From Cryobacterium sp. SO2 (GTDB lineage Bacteria > Actinomycetota > Actinomycetes > Actinomycetales > Microbacteriaceae), in NCBI RefSeq assembly GCF_026151165.2, contig NZ_CP117849.1, positions 3,534,001 through 3,598,000 on the forward strand: a stretch of 64,000 bases of DNA. The letters are read 5' to 3'. The stretch's first letter is position 1. Every line of letters starts with the position of its first letter. Both the position numbers and the translations under genes were made by a program. The notes under the pieces were generated by a model. That model was not told the origin of the DNA and did no database searches. It saw only the letters and a program-made list of their open reading frames with translations. Below, piece after piece: positions 53,447-61,639 of this stretch.

Positions 53447-54361
53447 ATGAAACGGCGCACCGAGATACCGTCAGCTCTGCGAGGCCGCGCGTTCAGCCTC
53501 CACGAGGGACTGGCCGAGGGCGTCACCCGCGCCCGAATGCGTGGAGACGACCTGGCCAGACCCTACCGGGGCATCCGTTCTCAGCGCCTGGACCCGAGCG
53601 ATCCGCTCGCTCGCATCCATGCCTATCTGCCGCATCTCAGCGGGGAGCACTTCTTCAGCCACACCAGCGCGGCCCTGCTGCACGGTTTGCCGCTGCCGTT
53701 GCGGCTCGCCCAGGACCCACGTGTGCACGTGTCGACGCATAGTGCCGGGTTGCGGCACGGTGGCCGCGGAGTGGTGGGGCATCACCTGCAACGAGACCGA
53801 GTTCGGGTCGTCGCCGTGGGCGGAGTGCCGGTGACAGCTCCGGTCGATACCTGGTGCCAGCTGTCCACCCTGGTGGCGTTGGACGCCCTGATCGAGGTGG
53901 GCGACGCGCTCGTGCGGCGAAAGCAACCGCTGGCGACGATGGAGGAGTTGCGTGCCGGCGTGTTACGTCACACTGGACAGCGGGGAGCGAAGAAGCTGCG
54001 GGAAGCGCTCGAGTCCGTGCGGCCGCGCACGGACTCAGCCAAGGAGACCGCGACCAGGCTGGTGATAGTGCGGGCCGGACTGCCCGAACCGGAGGTCAAC
54101 GGGGAGATTGTCGATCGGATGGGCGGCAAGATCGCGACCGGAGATCTGGTCTTTCGCGGGTACCGGGTCTTGGTGGAGTATGACGGCGAGCAGCACCGAA
54201 CCGATGAGGAGCAGTATCACTGGGACGTTGACCGTCTTGACGCGATCATGGAGGCGGGCTGGCGCGTCATCCGCATCAACAAATCGCACCTGCGGATGTC
54301 GCCCTCGCCGGCCCTGCGGAAAATCACCACGGCTCTCGCGGCGGCGGGGTGGCGCCCCTGA
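53447..54361 (+). CDS. DUF559 / VSR-like endonuclease-domain protein
   Basis: 304 aa. The N-terminal half resembles AbiEi-like or DUF559-associated DNA-binding regions (YRGIRSQRLDP, SHTSAALLHGLPLPL). The C-terminal half has a PD-(D/E)XK/VSR-like core: GDLVFRGYRVLVEYDGEQHR, then DVDRLDAIMEAGWRVIRI. Asp, Glu and the QH region would be the metal centre. Such genes are multi-copy in many Actinobacteria and their role is unclear. CATCCT lies 6 nt before the ATG. It is flanked by two family A elements on the left and four on the right. Codon use is slightly less GC-biased than neighbours near the end. Confidence 0.8.
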   Translation: MKRRTEIPSALRGRAFSLHEGLAEGVTRARMRGDDLARPYRGIRSQRLDPSDPLARIHAYLPHLSGEHFFSHTSAALLHGLPLPLRLAQDPRVHVSTHSAGLRHGGRGVVGHHLQRDRVRVVAVGGVPVTAPVDTWCQLSTLVALDALIEVGDALVRRKQPLATMEELRAGVLRHTGQRGAKKLREALESVRPRTDSAKETATRLVIVRAGLPEPEVNGEIVDRMGGKIATGDLVFRGYRVLVEYDGEQHRTDEEQYHWDVDRLDAIMEAGWRVIRINKSHLRMSPSPALRKITTALAAAGWRP

Positions 54362-54374
54362 CCCGCCGCGGCGG

Positions 54375-54663
54375 CCGCGGGAGCGGGAGCGGGGAAACGT
54401 CTACCTCACGCCGCCGAAGCAGCCACACGACCTCTTTCGCGGACACGGTGAGCTGCGAGAGCTGGAAGCGACGCCCTCGGGCAGCTGAAACAGCCGTGTG
54501 GCAGCTCCCGCGAGACCGCCCGGCGGCCGGTCGCGAAAGCGGGGAAGCGGCGACCTCACCGCGATGAGGCAGCCATAGGACCGCTCTCGCGAGAGCTAAC
54601 GGAGCGAGAGCGGCGAAAGGGCGACCTCACCGCGATGAGGCAGCCACACAACCGCTTTCGTGA
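54375..54663. repeat. Palindromic element family A, four copies in tandem
   Basis: Copies at about 54375-54442, 54446-54514, 54531-54593 and 54602-54663. The second has changed arms, CGAGAGCTG against CAGCTCCCG, that still pair, so the stem is kept by paired change. The last two share CGACCTCACCGCGATGAGGC. No gene is present in 54362-54695. Confidence 0.85.
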
Positions 54664-54695
54664 GATGTGGTGGTGGGAGCGGATGCCGGGGCGGC

Positions 54696-55637
54696 TCAGG
54701 CGGGGAGGGCGAAGGGGGCGCCGACGAGGGCCTCGGTGCGGGCGAAGAGCCGGGCGGCGACGCCGAGGTCGAGGGAGGTGCGGGTGGGCTTCTGCAGGGT
54801 CGGGGCGCCGCGGGTGAGCAAACGCGGGCCGTAGTACTGGCCGCCGTGCGCATCCGGGTCGGTCGCGGCCCGCACCGTGGACCAGGCGCCGGCGTTTTTG
54901 CCCTGGGCGCCGATGACGCCCTGCAGGGTGTCGACGAAGCGTTTGGCCCGGCTCACCTCGTTGACGCCGCGGATGCCGGGGGTGAGCCCCGAGATCGAGT
55001 AGCCGGGGTGCGACACCAGGCTCTGCACGCCGGCCGGGCCGCCGAGGCCGGCCGAGCGCAGCCGCCGGTCCAGCTCGAAGCCGAACACCTGCATGGCGAT
55101 CTTGGACTGCGCGTACGCCTTCCAGCCGTTGTAGGTGATCTCCAGTTGCAGGTCGTCGAGCGAGGAATCCATCAGCCGGGAGATCATCGACCCGAGCGAC
55201 ACCACCCGGCTGCCGGGCGTGCGGAGGAGCAGGGGCAGCACCAGGCTGCTGAGCAGGAAGTGGCCGGTGTAGTTGGTGGCGAGCACCAGCTCGGTGCCGT
55301 CCAGGCTCACCGCACGGTCGACCGGCGGATGCACGATGCCGGCGTTGAGGACGAGGCCGTCCAACTGCGGGAGCTTGAGCATCCGCTCGGCGGCCCGGCG
55401 CACCGACGCGAGGTCGGCCACGTCGAGTTCGAGGGTCGAGACGGATGCGCCCGGCACCCGCCCGCGGATCGCGGCGACGGCCGCGGCCGCCTTGACCGGA
55501 TTGCGGCAGGCCAGCACCACGTGGGCGCCGGCACCGGCAAGCTGTTCACTCGTGAAATAGCCCAGGCCCGCGTTGGCGCCCGTGACCACGACGGTGCGGC
55601 CGGACTGGTCAGGCAGCGCCCGCGGGTTCCAGCTCAC
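54696..55637 (-). CDS. SDR-family NAD(P)-dependent oxidoreductase
   Basis: 313 aa from a GTG at 55637 that overlaps the chorismate mutase stop (GTGA). Rossmann motif VVVTGANAGLGYFTSEQLA, then ELDVADLASVRRAAE, LVLNAGIVHPP, and catalytic residues in SRVVSLGSMIS and YNGWKAYAQSKIAM (Tyr-x-x-x-Lys). It resembles the retinol-dehydrogenase-like SDRs common in Actinobacteria. The substrate is unknown; coupling to chorismate mutase may be incidental. Confidence 0.87.
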   Translation of the reverse strand: MSWNPRALPDQSGRTVVVTGANAGLGYFTSEQLAGAGAHVVLACRNPVKAAAAVAAIRGRVPGASVSTLELDVADLASVRRAAERMLKLPQLDGLVLNAGIVHPPVDRAVSLDGTELVLATNYTGHFLLSSLVLPLLLRTPGSRVVSLGSMISRLMDSSLDDLQLEITYNGWKAYAQSKIAMQVFGFELDRRLRSAGLGGPAGVQSLVSHPGYSISGLTPGIRGVNEVSRAKRFVDTLQGVIGAQGKNAGAWSTVRAATDPDAHGGQYYGPRLLTRGAPTLQKPTRTSLDLGVAARLFARTEALVGAPFALPA

Positions 55638-56050
55638 GCGGTGGCGTCGGGGGCGGTCGGGTCGGCGGAGGTCGGCCCGGTGGCCGCGGCGCCGGTGCCG
55701 CCCGCCGCCGTGCCCGTCACGCGGCCGAGGTCGCCGCCGGCGATCTTCTCGTGGTGGTGGATGACCTCGGCGATGATGAAGTTGAGGAACTTCTCGGCGA
55801 ATGCCGGGTCGAGCCTGGCGTCCTCGGCCAGGCCGCGCAGACGCTGTATCTGCAGGTACTCCCGGGCCGGGTCGGCCGGCGGCAAACCGTGCTTGGCCTT
55901 GAGCCGGCCCACGCTCTGGGTGAACTTGAAGCGCTCGGCGAGCAGGTGGATGAGTGCGGCGTCGATGTTGTCGATGCTCTGGCGGATGCCCTGCAACTCG
56001 TTGATCGCGTCCTGCCCCGCGTCTGCGGGCAATTCCTCGTGTACAGCCAT
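55634..56050 (-). CDS. Chorismate mutase, AroQ type
   Basis: 138 aa. The three-helix AroQ fold is visible: IRQSIDNIDAALIHLLAERFKFTQSVGRLKAKHG in segments, PADPAREYLQIQRLRGLAEDARLDP and FLNFIIAEVIHHHEKIA. It turns chorismate to prephenate for Phe/Tyr. The C-terminus is an Ala/Thr/Pro-rich extension. TATCGT (complement 56058-56063) lies 7 nt before the ATG, so it may be leaderless. No signal peptide, hence cytosolic. Confidence 0.92.
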   Translation of the reverse strand: MAVHEELPADAGQDAINELQGIRQSIDNIDAALIHLLAERFKFTQSVGRLKAKHGLPPADPAREYLQIQRLRGLAEDARLDPAFAEKFLNFIIAEVIHHHEKIAGGDLGRVTGTAAGGTGAAATGPTSADPTAPDATA

Positions 56051-56086
56051 GGCTCTTACGATATTGCACCCACCCGGATGCCCGCG

Positions 56087-56157
56087 CCGAGTTGCCCGGT
56101 TCCGGACGAGCTGCCCCGGTGCAGCGGGGCAACTCGTCCGCAGGTGGGCAACTCGCA
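56087..56157. repeat. Palindromic element family B, copy 3
   Basis: Outer CCGAGTTGCCCGG / GGGCAACTCG, inner GGACGAGCTGCCCCG / CGGGGCAACTCGTCC. It lies between the DMT gene stop and the chorismate mutase start, both on the minus strand. Confidence 0.85.
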
Positions 56158-56180
56158 GGTGGGTGATCCGGCCCTCGGGC

Positions 56181-57122
56181 TTAGGCCGGGCGGGGCACGG
56201 CGATGGGCAGACGGAGGCGTTTCTGGGTGAGCAGGATGCCCAGCAGCACCAGCAGTGCTCCGACCGGTTCGTGCCAGGAGAACGTCTCGGCCAACACCAG
56301 CACGCCGAGCACCACGCCCACCACTGGCGTGACGTAGGTGACCGTGGACGCCGTCGTCGGCCCCCAGGCGCGCAGCACGTTGATGTTCCAGATGTAGGCG
56401 AAACCGGTGCCCAACGCCCCGAGCGTGAGCAGGCTGAGCACGATCGGCAGCGACAGGGTCACCGGCTGCCAGGCGATCACCGGGGTGAGCAGCAGCATCA
56501 GGGCGCCGGCCAGGCCGATGTTGAGGAACGCGAACGTGGTTCCGGCGATCGGCCGGCCGCTGAGGTGCTTGCGGGTGTAACCGAATGTGAAGCCGTAGCA
56601 GAGGGCGGCGCCCAGGCAGGCGAGCTGGCCCCAGAGGTCGCCGGTGAGCTCGGAGTACTGCCAGGGCGCGATGATCACGATCACGCCGCCGATGCCGATC
56701 AGCACGCCGATCACCTGGTCGCGGGCGAGCTTCTCCACCCGGAAGACGGCGGTCACCATGAGCGCGGTCATGATGGGCGTGACCGCGTTGTAGATGCTGG
56801 CCAGGCTCGACGACACGTACTGCTCGGCCCAGGCGAACAGCAGGTGCGGCACGAAGCATCCGCTGATCGCGATGACCAGGAAGTGCAACCAGACGATGCC
56901 CTCGCGCGGCAGCACCGGCCCGTTGTTCACGCGCGGCCGGGTGGCCAGCACGATGAGACCGAGGGTGAGCCCGCCGAGCACGAGACGGGACCAGGCCACC
57001 TGGCCGAAGCTCACGCCGTCCAAGGCGATCTTCATGAACAGGAAACTGGCGCCCCAGACCACGCCCATGCCGAGGAATTGCAGGGCGACCAGGGGGCTCT
57101 TGGGGGTGGAAACGTCACTCAC
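56181..57122 (-). CDS. EamA/DMT-family transporter
   Basis: 313 aa, ten membrane segments in two EamA halves, for example FLGMGVVWGASFLFMKIAL and LGALGTGFAYIWNINVLRAWG. Members export amino acids or metabolites; substrate unknown. GTG start with TAGGGT (complement 57129-57134) 6 nt upstream, so it is probably leaderless. Confidence 0.9.
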   Translation of the reverse strand: MSDVSTPKSPLVALQFLGMGVVWGASFLFMKIALDGVSFGQVAWSRLVLGGLTLGLIVLATRPRVNNGPVLPREGIVWLHFLVIAISGCFVPHLLFAWAEQYVSSSLASIYNAVTPIMTALMVTAVFRVEKLARDQVIGVLIGIGGVIVIIAPWQYSELTGDLWGQLACLGAALCYGFTFGYTRKHLSGRPIAGTTFAFLNIGLAGALMLLLTPVIAWQPVTLSLPIVLSLLTLGALGTGFAYIWNINVLRAWGPTTASTVTYVTPVVGVVLGVLVLAETFSWHEPVGALLVLLGILLTQKRLRLPIAVPRPA

Positions 57123-57213
57123 CTGCCGACCCTAGCCCACCGGGTGGACCGTCGGTGGCGGCCGGAGGCGGTGCCGACGGTGATGTCCGAAAATCGCGGG
57201 CGGATGGCCGGAA

Positions 57214-57879
57214 TCAGTCGGGCGTGACCCGGCGGCGGGGTGCCCGCGGGTCGCGGTATTCCACGGGCTTGCCGGCGTGGCCGTCGAGGCGTTTGTGCAG
57301 GCCGGCCTGCACGACGGGCCACTCGTCGGCGAGGACCGAATAGACGGCGGTGTCGCGCCACGAGCCGTCCGCCCGGCGTTGCACCCGCCGGTTGATGCCC
57401 TCGAACTGGGCGCCGATGCCCAGGATCGCCGCGCGGGAGCGGGAGTTGAGCACGTCGGCCTGGATCTTCACCCGGCCGAAGCCGTGCTCGAAGGCGGCGC
57501 CGAGCATCAGGAGCTTGGTCTCGGGGTTCACCGCGGAGCCCCAGACCTGCGGGGCGTATGCGGTCCAGCCCAGGTGCAGGGACTCGTTGGGCAGGTCGAT
57601 GTCGCCGAGGGTGGAGGTGCCGACCAGGTCGCCGGCGTGCGGGCCGGAGACGACGCGCACGGCGTACGGCATCGCATCCCACTGGTAGTACTTCGATGCG
57701 AAGACCACGAAGTCGTCGAGGTCGGCCGGCAGCCCGTGCGGGCCGCCGCCGTAGCCGCCGGCGAAGACGGCCGGATGCGCGATGGCGCGATGCAGCTCCG
57801 GCAGGTGGGCGCGGCTGAGCGGTTCCAGGCAGACGAAGCGACCGGTGAGAAGTCTCTCGTCAGGAAGGTGCGCGCTCAC
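57214..57879 (-). CDS. GNAT-family N-acetyltransferase (RimJ/RimL-like)
   Basis: 221 aa from a GTG, with GGAGAA upstream. RFVCLEPLSRAHLPELHRA, LGWTAYAPQVWGSAVNPETKLLML in segments (acetyl-CoA region) and VLNSRSRAAILGIGAQFEGINRR are typical of the RimJ/L-like branch, in which the N in the last motif contacts the substrate. The target is unknown. The C-terminus is Arg/Pro-rich. Confidence 0.88.
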   Translation of the reverse strand: MSAHLPDERLLTGRFVCLEPLSRAHLPELHRAIAHPAVFAGGYGGGPHGLPADLDDFVVFASKYYQWDAMPYAVRVVSGPHAGDLVGTSTLGDIDLPNESLHLGWTAYAPQVWGSAVNPETKLLMLGAAFEHGFGRVKIQADVLNSRSRAAILGIGAQFEGINRRVQRRADGSWRDTAVYSVLADEWPVVQAGLHKRLDGHAGKPVEYRDPRAPRRRVTPD

Positions 57880-57893
57880 GTAGGTTCTCCATT

Positions 57894-57957
57894 CGCCGAG
57901 CCGTGAGTTGGGCCCCGAAAACTCCAGGTTTTCGGGGCTCAGGTCACGGTTCGCGGG
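57894..57957. repeat. Palindromic element family D, copy 3
   Basis: Outer CGAGCCGTGA / TCACGGTTCG and inner GGCCCCGAAAAC / GTTTTCGGGGCT. It lies 9 bp after purA (minus strand) and before the GNAT gene, as expected for a terminator. Confidence 0.87.
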
Positions 57958-57966
57958 CTGTGCGGG

Positions 57967-59253
57967 TTAGTCGATCAGGTCGTGGCGGGTGAGGATCGCC
58001 TCGCGGTCGGGGCCCACGCCGATGGCGGAGATGCGGGCGCCGCTCATGGCCTCGAGGGCGAGCACGTAGTCCTGCGCGTTCTTCGGCAGGTCTTCGAAGG
58101 TGCGCACGTGCGTGATGTCCTCGGTCCAGCCGGGGAACTCCTCGTAGACGGGCTTGGCGTGGTGGAAGTCGGACTGCGAGACCGGCACCTCGTCGTAGCG
58201 TACGCCGTCGACCTCGTAGGCGACGCAGACCGGGATGGTCTCCAGGCCCGTGAGCACGTCGAGCTTGGTGAGCACGAAGTCGGTGACACCGTTGATGCGG
58301 GCCGTGTAACGCGCGATCGGGGCGTCGTACCAGCCGCAGCGGCGCGGGCGCCCAGTGGTGGTGCCGAACTCGAAGCCCTTGGCGCGCAGGAACTCGCCGG
58401 ACTCGTCGAACAGTTCGGTGGGGAACGGACCGGCGCCGACACGGGTGGTGTACGCCTTGACGACGGCGATGATGCGGTCGATGCGGTTCGGGCCGATGCC
58501 GGAGCCGGTCACCGCGCCACCCGAGGTGGCGTTCGACGACGTGACGAACGGGTAGGTGCCGTGGTCGACATCCAACATCGTGGCCTGGCCGCCCTCGAAC
58601 AAAACGGTCTTGCCGTCGTTCAGGGCCTGGTGCAGCAGCAGCGCGGTGTCGGCGACCATGGGGCGCAGGCGTTCGGCGTAGCCGAGCAGGTCGTCGACGA
58701 TCTCGTCGACCGTGATGGCGCGGCGGTTGTAGACCTTGACCAGCATGTGGTTCTTCTGGCCGAGCGCGCCTTCCACCTTCTGGCGCAGGATGTTCTCGTC
58801 GAACAGGTCCTGGATGCGGATGCCGACGCGGTTGATCTTGTCGGCGTAGGTGGGGCCGATGCCGCGCCCGGTGGTGCCGATCTGGCGCTTGCCCAGGAAC
58901 CGCTCGGTGACCTTGTCCATGGTGCGGTGGTACTGGGTGATGACGTGGGCGTTGGCGCTGACGCGCAGCTTCGACACGTCGACACCGCGGGAGATCAGCG
59001 CGTCGAGCTCTTCGAAGAGCACCTCGATATCGACGACGACGCCGTTGGCGATGATCGGGGTGACGCCGGGGGTGAGGATGCCGGAGGGCAGCAGGTGCAA
59101 CGCGTACTTCTCATTGCCGACGACCACGGTGTGGCCGGCGTTGTTGCCGCCGTTGAACTTGACGACGTAGTCGACACGGCTGCCGAGGAGGTCGGTGGCC
59201 TTGCCCTTACCCTCGTCGCCCCACTGGGCGCCGATCAGAACGATGGCTGGCAT
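57967..59253 (-). CDS. purA: Adenylosuccinate synthetase
   Basis: 428 aa. It joins IMP and aspartate with GTP, the first step to AMP. GAQWGDEGKGKATDLL is the P-loop with catalytic Asp. VKFNGGNNAGHTVV carries the catalytic His. TTGRGIGPTYADK, GGQATMLDVDHGTYPFVTSSN in segments and TTTGRPRRCGW complete the set. An AAGGAG lies upstream of the ATG. The DUF3151 stop is 3 bp away, so the two are co-transcribed. Confidence 0.98.
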   Translation of the reverse strand: MPAIVLIGAQWGDEGKGKATDLLGSRVDYVVKFNGGNNAGHTVVVGNEKYALHLLPSGILTPGVTPIIANGVVVDIEVLFEELDALISRGVDVSKLRVSANAHVITQYHRTMDKVTERFLGKRQIGTTGRGIGPTYADKINRVGIRIQDLFDENILRQKVEGALGQKNHMLVKVYNRRAITVDEIVDDLLGYAERLRPMVADTALLLHQALNDGKTVLFEGGQATMLDVDHGTYPFVTSSNATSGGAVTGSGIGPNRIDRIIAVVKAYTTRVGAGPFPTELFDESGEFLRAKGFEFGTTTGRPRRCGWYDAPIARYTARINGVTDFVLTKLDVLTGLETIPVCVAYEVDGVRYDEVPVSQSDFHHAKPVYEEFPGWTEDITHVRTFEDLPKNAQDYVLALEAMSGARISAIGVGPDREAILTRHDLID

Positions 59254-59256
59254 GGC

Positions 59257-59775
59257 TTAGTTTTCTCCTTGGATAAAGAAAGCGGCGGTCGGCGGGGCCG
59301 GGTCGACGCCGGGTGAGACGGCGGGCGGGATGGCCGGGAACATCTGGGTCTCGGTGTGCGCCGAGCGCAACCGGGTGATCACGGAGGGGTCTGCGCCGTC
59401 GAGGAACGCGGTGAGGCGTTCGAACTCGTCGGTCTCGCCGATCTCGGCCGCGGCGCGGCGGAGGGCGAAGAGCGCGCGCAGCACGCCCCGGTTGGGTTCG
59501 TGCGCCCACGGGATGGGACCCTGGCCACGCCAGCCGGCCTTGCGCAGGGCGTCGAGGCCGCGGTGGTAGCCCACCCGGGCATACGCGTACGCCTCGAGCA
59601 GACGACCCTGGGAGTGGGTGAAGTCGGCGAGCGTCGCCCAGGCCAGGGACGATGTCGGATGCGCCGCGACAACTGTCGCGATATCGGGCGTCGCGGTTCG
59701 GTTCAGCGCCTGGATCACCTCCGGTTCCGCGGGTAGGAGGGTCTCGGGCTGGTCGAGCAGATTTGCGCCGGTCAC
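59257..59775 (-). CDS. DUF3151 protein upstream of purA
   Basis: 172 aa from a GTG at 59775. It has HPTSSLAWATLADFTHSQGRLLEAYAYARVGYHRGLDALR in segments and GPIPWAHEPNRGVLRALFALRRAA, the DUF3151 signature. It is helical and TPR-like in look. Function unknown. TAAGAT lies 5 nt before the GTG, so the DUF3151-purA transcript is probably leaderless. Confidence 0.92.
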   Translation of the reverse strand: MTGANLLDQPETLLPAEPEVIQALNRTATPDIATVVAAHPTSSLAWATLADFTHSQGRLLEAYAYARVGYHRGLDALRKAGWRGQGPIPWAHEPNRGVLRALFALRRAAAEIGETDEFERLTAFLDGADPSVITRLRSAHTETQMFPAIPPAVSPGVDPAPPTAAFFIQGEN

Positions 59776-59810
59776 ACTAGATCTTACCGCGACGCATAGA
59801 GATGGGCCGC

Positions 59811-59872
59811 CGAGCCGTGAGTTGAGCACGCATCCGGGGGCGTTTTCGGGGCTCAGGTCACGACTCGCGAGA
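59811..59872. repeat. Palindromic element family D, copy 4
   Basis: Outer CGAGCCGTGA / TCACGACTCG; the inner stem is weakened (TTGAGCACGC ... TTTTCGGGGCTCA), so this is a decayed copy. It lies between the DUF3151 start and the next minus-strand gene. Confidence 0.75.
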
Positions 59873-59878
59873 GGGAGG

Positions 59879-60304
59879 TCAGGCGCGGGCGATGACTCCG
59901 CGGGCGAAGTTGGCCCGGTTCTGCAGTTCGTAGAGCTGGTTGGTGCGGTTGCCGCGGGAGAGTTCGGCGGACTGGTAGCTGAATGCGCCGTTGGTCACCG
60001 AGATCTGCATGAACCCGCTGGTGCGGGTCTCCTTGACGAGCAGGAAGAGCAGCCCGAGGAAAAAGAAGAAGAAGCCGATGATGGCGAACACGATGGCCCA
60101 GACCGGAATGAACCGTTCCTCGCGCGTCATATCGGTGACGAAGATCTGGGTGCCGCGGAGCGGCGCGCTGCCGGCCGGGGTGACCAGCCAGTGCTCGGTG
60201 ATGGTGATGTCGCCGAACTGCACGAGAGGGGCTTCCTGGCTGGCGGGTGCCCAGCCGGCGGGCAGGGAGGCGTCGATCGGTCCGGACGGTTCGAGTGCGC
60301 TCAT
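59879..60304 (-). CDS. Small membrane-tethered protein of unknown function
   Basis: 141 aa. A soluble start (PLVQFGDITITEHWLVTPAG), then one long hydrophobic segment with five consecutive Phe (VWAIVFAIIGFFFFFLGLLF), then a basic soluble end (ISVTNGAFSYQSAELSRGN). No signal peptide. The family is not recognised. It starts 11 bp after the TetR stop, so both may share a transcript. Confidence 0.75.
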   Translation of the reverse strand: MSALEPSGPIDASLPAGWAPASQEAPLVQFGDITITEHWLVTPAGSAPLRGTQIFVTDMTREERFIPVWAIVFAIIGFFFFFLGLLFLLVKETRTSGFMQISVTNGAFSYQSAELSRGNRTNQLYELQNRANFARGVIARA

Positions 60305-60314
60305 GACTCGGAGC

Positions 60315-60896
60315 CTAGTGGGTGGCGGGCGCCAGGCGTCCGGAAAAGGTGAGCAGCACGGCGGTGACCACGTCGCGCTGTGGGCGCTGTTCGTCGAAGA
60401 TCAACCATTCGAGCCCGGCCATCAGCGTGGCGCCGAAGACACTGCTGGCCATCAGCGCGGTGGCTCCGGCGGTGGAGGCCTCCGGCAGGGCCTCGTCGAT
60501 GGCGGTCGCGAACTCGGCGAGGGCCTCGTGCCGGAAGGCGAACGAGGTCTCCTTCCACGCCCGGTCGGTGCGGAAGATGTCGCCGGCGATTACCTTGGCC
60601 AGGGCGGTGTTGGCCGCGATCCGGCCGAGCAGGGTGGTGACGAGCGCTTCGATGGCGGTCCAGCCCGTGACCCCGGCACGCGCCTCACGCAGCGCCTCGG
60701 TGAGCGCGGACATGCCCTCGCAGAGCAGGCCCTCGAAGAGCTTGTCCTTCGACGCGAAGTTGTAATAGAGGCTGCCTTTGGCCACGCCGGCACGTTCGGC
60801 GACGTCGTCCATGGTCGTGCCGGTAATGCCGCGCTCGCCCGCGAGCTCGAGAGCAGCATCCAGAATCGCCCGCTTCGTGCCACCTACCCGTGCCAT
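60315..60896 (-). CDS. TetR-family repressor of the YhgE operon
   Basis: 193 aa. The N-terminal helix-turn-helix is GITGTTMDDVAERAGVAKGSLYYNFASKDKL in segments. The C-terminal domain resembles TetR_C_33-type regulators next to YhgE/Pip genes. It is divergent from the YhgE operon and a 16-bp palindrome lies 22 bp before its start, so autorepression and control of the operon are very likely. Confidence 0.9.
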   Translation of the reverse strand: MARVGGTKRAILDAALELAGERGITGTTMDDVAERAGVAKGSLYYNFASKDKLFEGLLCEGMSALTEALREARAGVTGWTAIEALVTTLLGRIAANTALAKVIAGDIFRTDRAWKETSFAFRHEALAEFATAIDEALPEASTAGATALMASSVFGATLMAGLEWLIFDEQRPQRDVVTAVLLTFSGRLAPATH

Positions 60897-60907
60897 CTGC
60901 CTACCCC

Positions 60908-60937
60908 TTGTTATTTGTACTGACTAGTCAGTATAGT
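60908..60937 (+). promoter_or_regulatory. Promoter with embedded TetR operator
   Basis: TTGTTA (60908-60913) and TATAGT (60932-60937) with an 18-bp spacer. The perfect 16-bp palindrome TACTGACTAGTCAGTA (60918-60933) fills the spacer and touches the -10, so a bound repressor would block polymerase. Confidence 0.88.
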
Positions 60938-61027
60938 TGGAATCGGCCCCGCGCTGCAATGGAGCATGCCGCCCGGATGAGTCGTCCGGCTGCCGGGCGC
61001 CGTCCCACCGTCACAGAAGGCTTCAGC

Positions 61028-61639
61028 ATGCGCATAGCTCTGACCAACGTCACCAAGGGGCCGAAGGATTCGGCCCTCCCCCTCACCTCCCTCGAATTCG
61101 AGTCCGGCGCCGTCACCCTTGCCCAGGCAGAGACCGAACGACGCCCCACCGTGCTCGGCCTCATCGCCTCCGGGCGGATGCGGCCGGACGCGGGCACGGT
61201 CACCCTCGACGGCCGCACCGACTACGCCGGCCTCCGCCGGCACGTGGCCCTCATCGACGCACTCGGCGTCTCCGAACCTGCCGCAGACGTCACCGTGGCC
61301 GAGGTCGTCTCCGAGGAGCTCATGTTCGCCGGCCGCGTCGGCCACCGCCGCGCCGTCGGAGTGCTGCTGGACGAGCTCGGTCTCGCCGACCAGGCCCGTG
61401 CCAATATGGCCGACCTCGCCCCCGACTCGCGCATCCACCTGCTCACCGAACTGGCCGTGCTCCGCGACGACGTGCGGGGCCTCGTGCTCACCTCGCCGGA
61501 CCGGCACGGCGGCGACCCGCTGGGCTGGTGGAAACTCACCGGCGACCTCGCCGTACGCGGCTATGCCGTGCTCGTCATCGCCGGCGACGCGTCGGCCCAC
61601 GCCATCAACATCCTCGACCGCTCCGGAGCCGCACTGTGA
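61028..61639 (+). CDS. Degenerate ABC-ATPase-like protein paired with YhgE
   Basis: 203 aa from the ATG at 61028 (AGAAGG upstream). It lines up with the start of an ABC ATPase: LIASGRMRPDAGTVTLDG corresponds to the segment after Walker A. The P-loop position reads AETERRP with no GxxGxGK(S/T), and no LSGGQ is visible. Late VRGLVLTSPDRHGGDP corresponds to Walker B without the Glu. It therefore cannot be expected to hydrolyse ATP in the normal way. The stop overlaps the YhgE GTG, so it is a partner of that protein. Confidence 0.72.
   Translation: MRIALTNVTKGPKDSALPLTSLEFESGAVTLAQAETERRPTVLGLIASGRMRPDAGTVTLDGRTDYAGLRRHVALIDALGVSEPAADVTVAEVVSEELMFAGRVGHRRAVGVLLDELGLADQARANMADLAPDSRIHLLTELAVLRDDVRGLVLTSPDRHGGDPLGWWKLTGDLAVRGYAVLVIAGDASAHAINILDRSGAAL

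Noticed and set aside
54696..56132. Fused 478-aa protein (extended SDR)
   Set aside because: The extra N-terminus is the wrong frame of the chorismate mutase gene; the GTG at 55637 gives a normal SDR.
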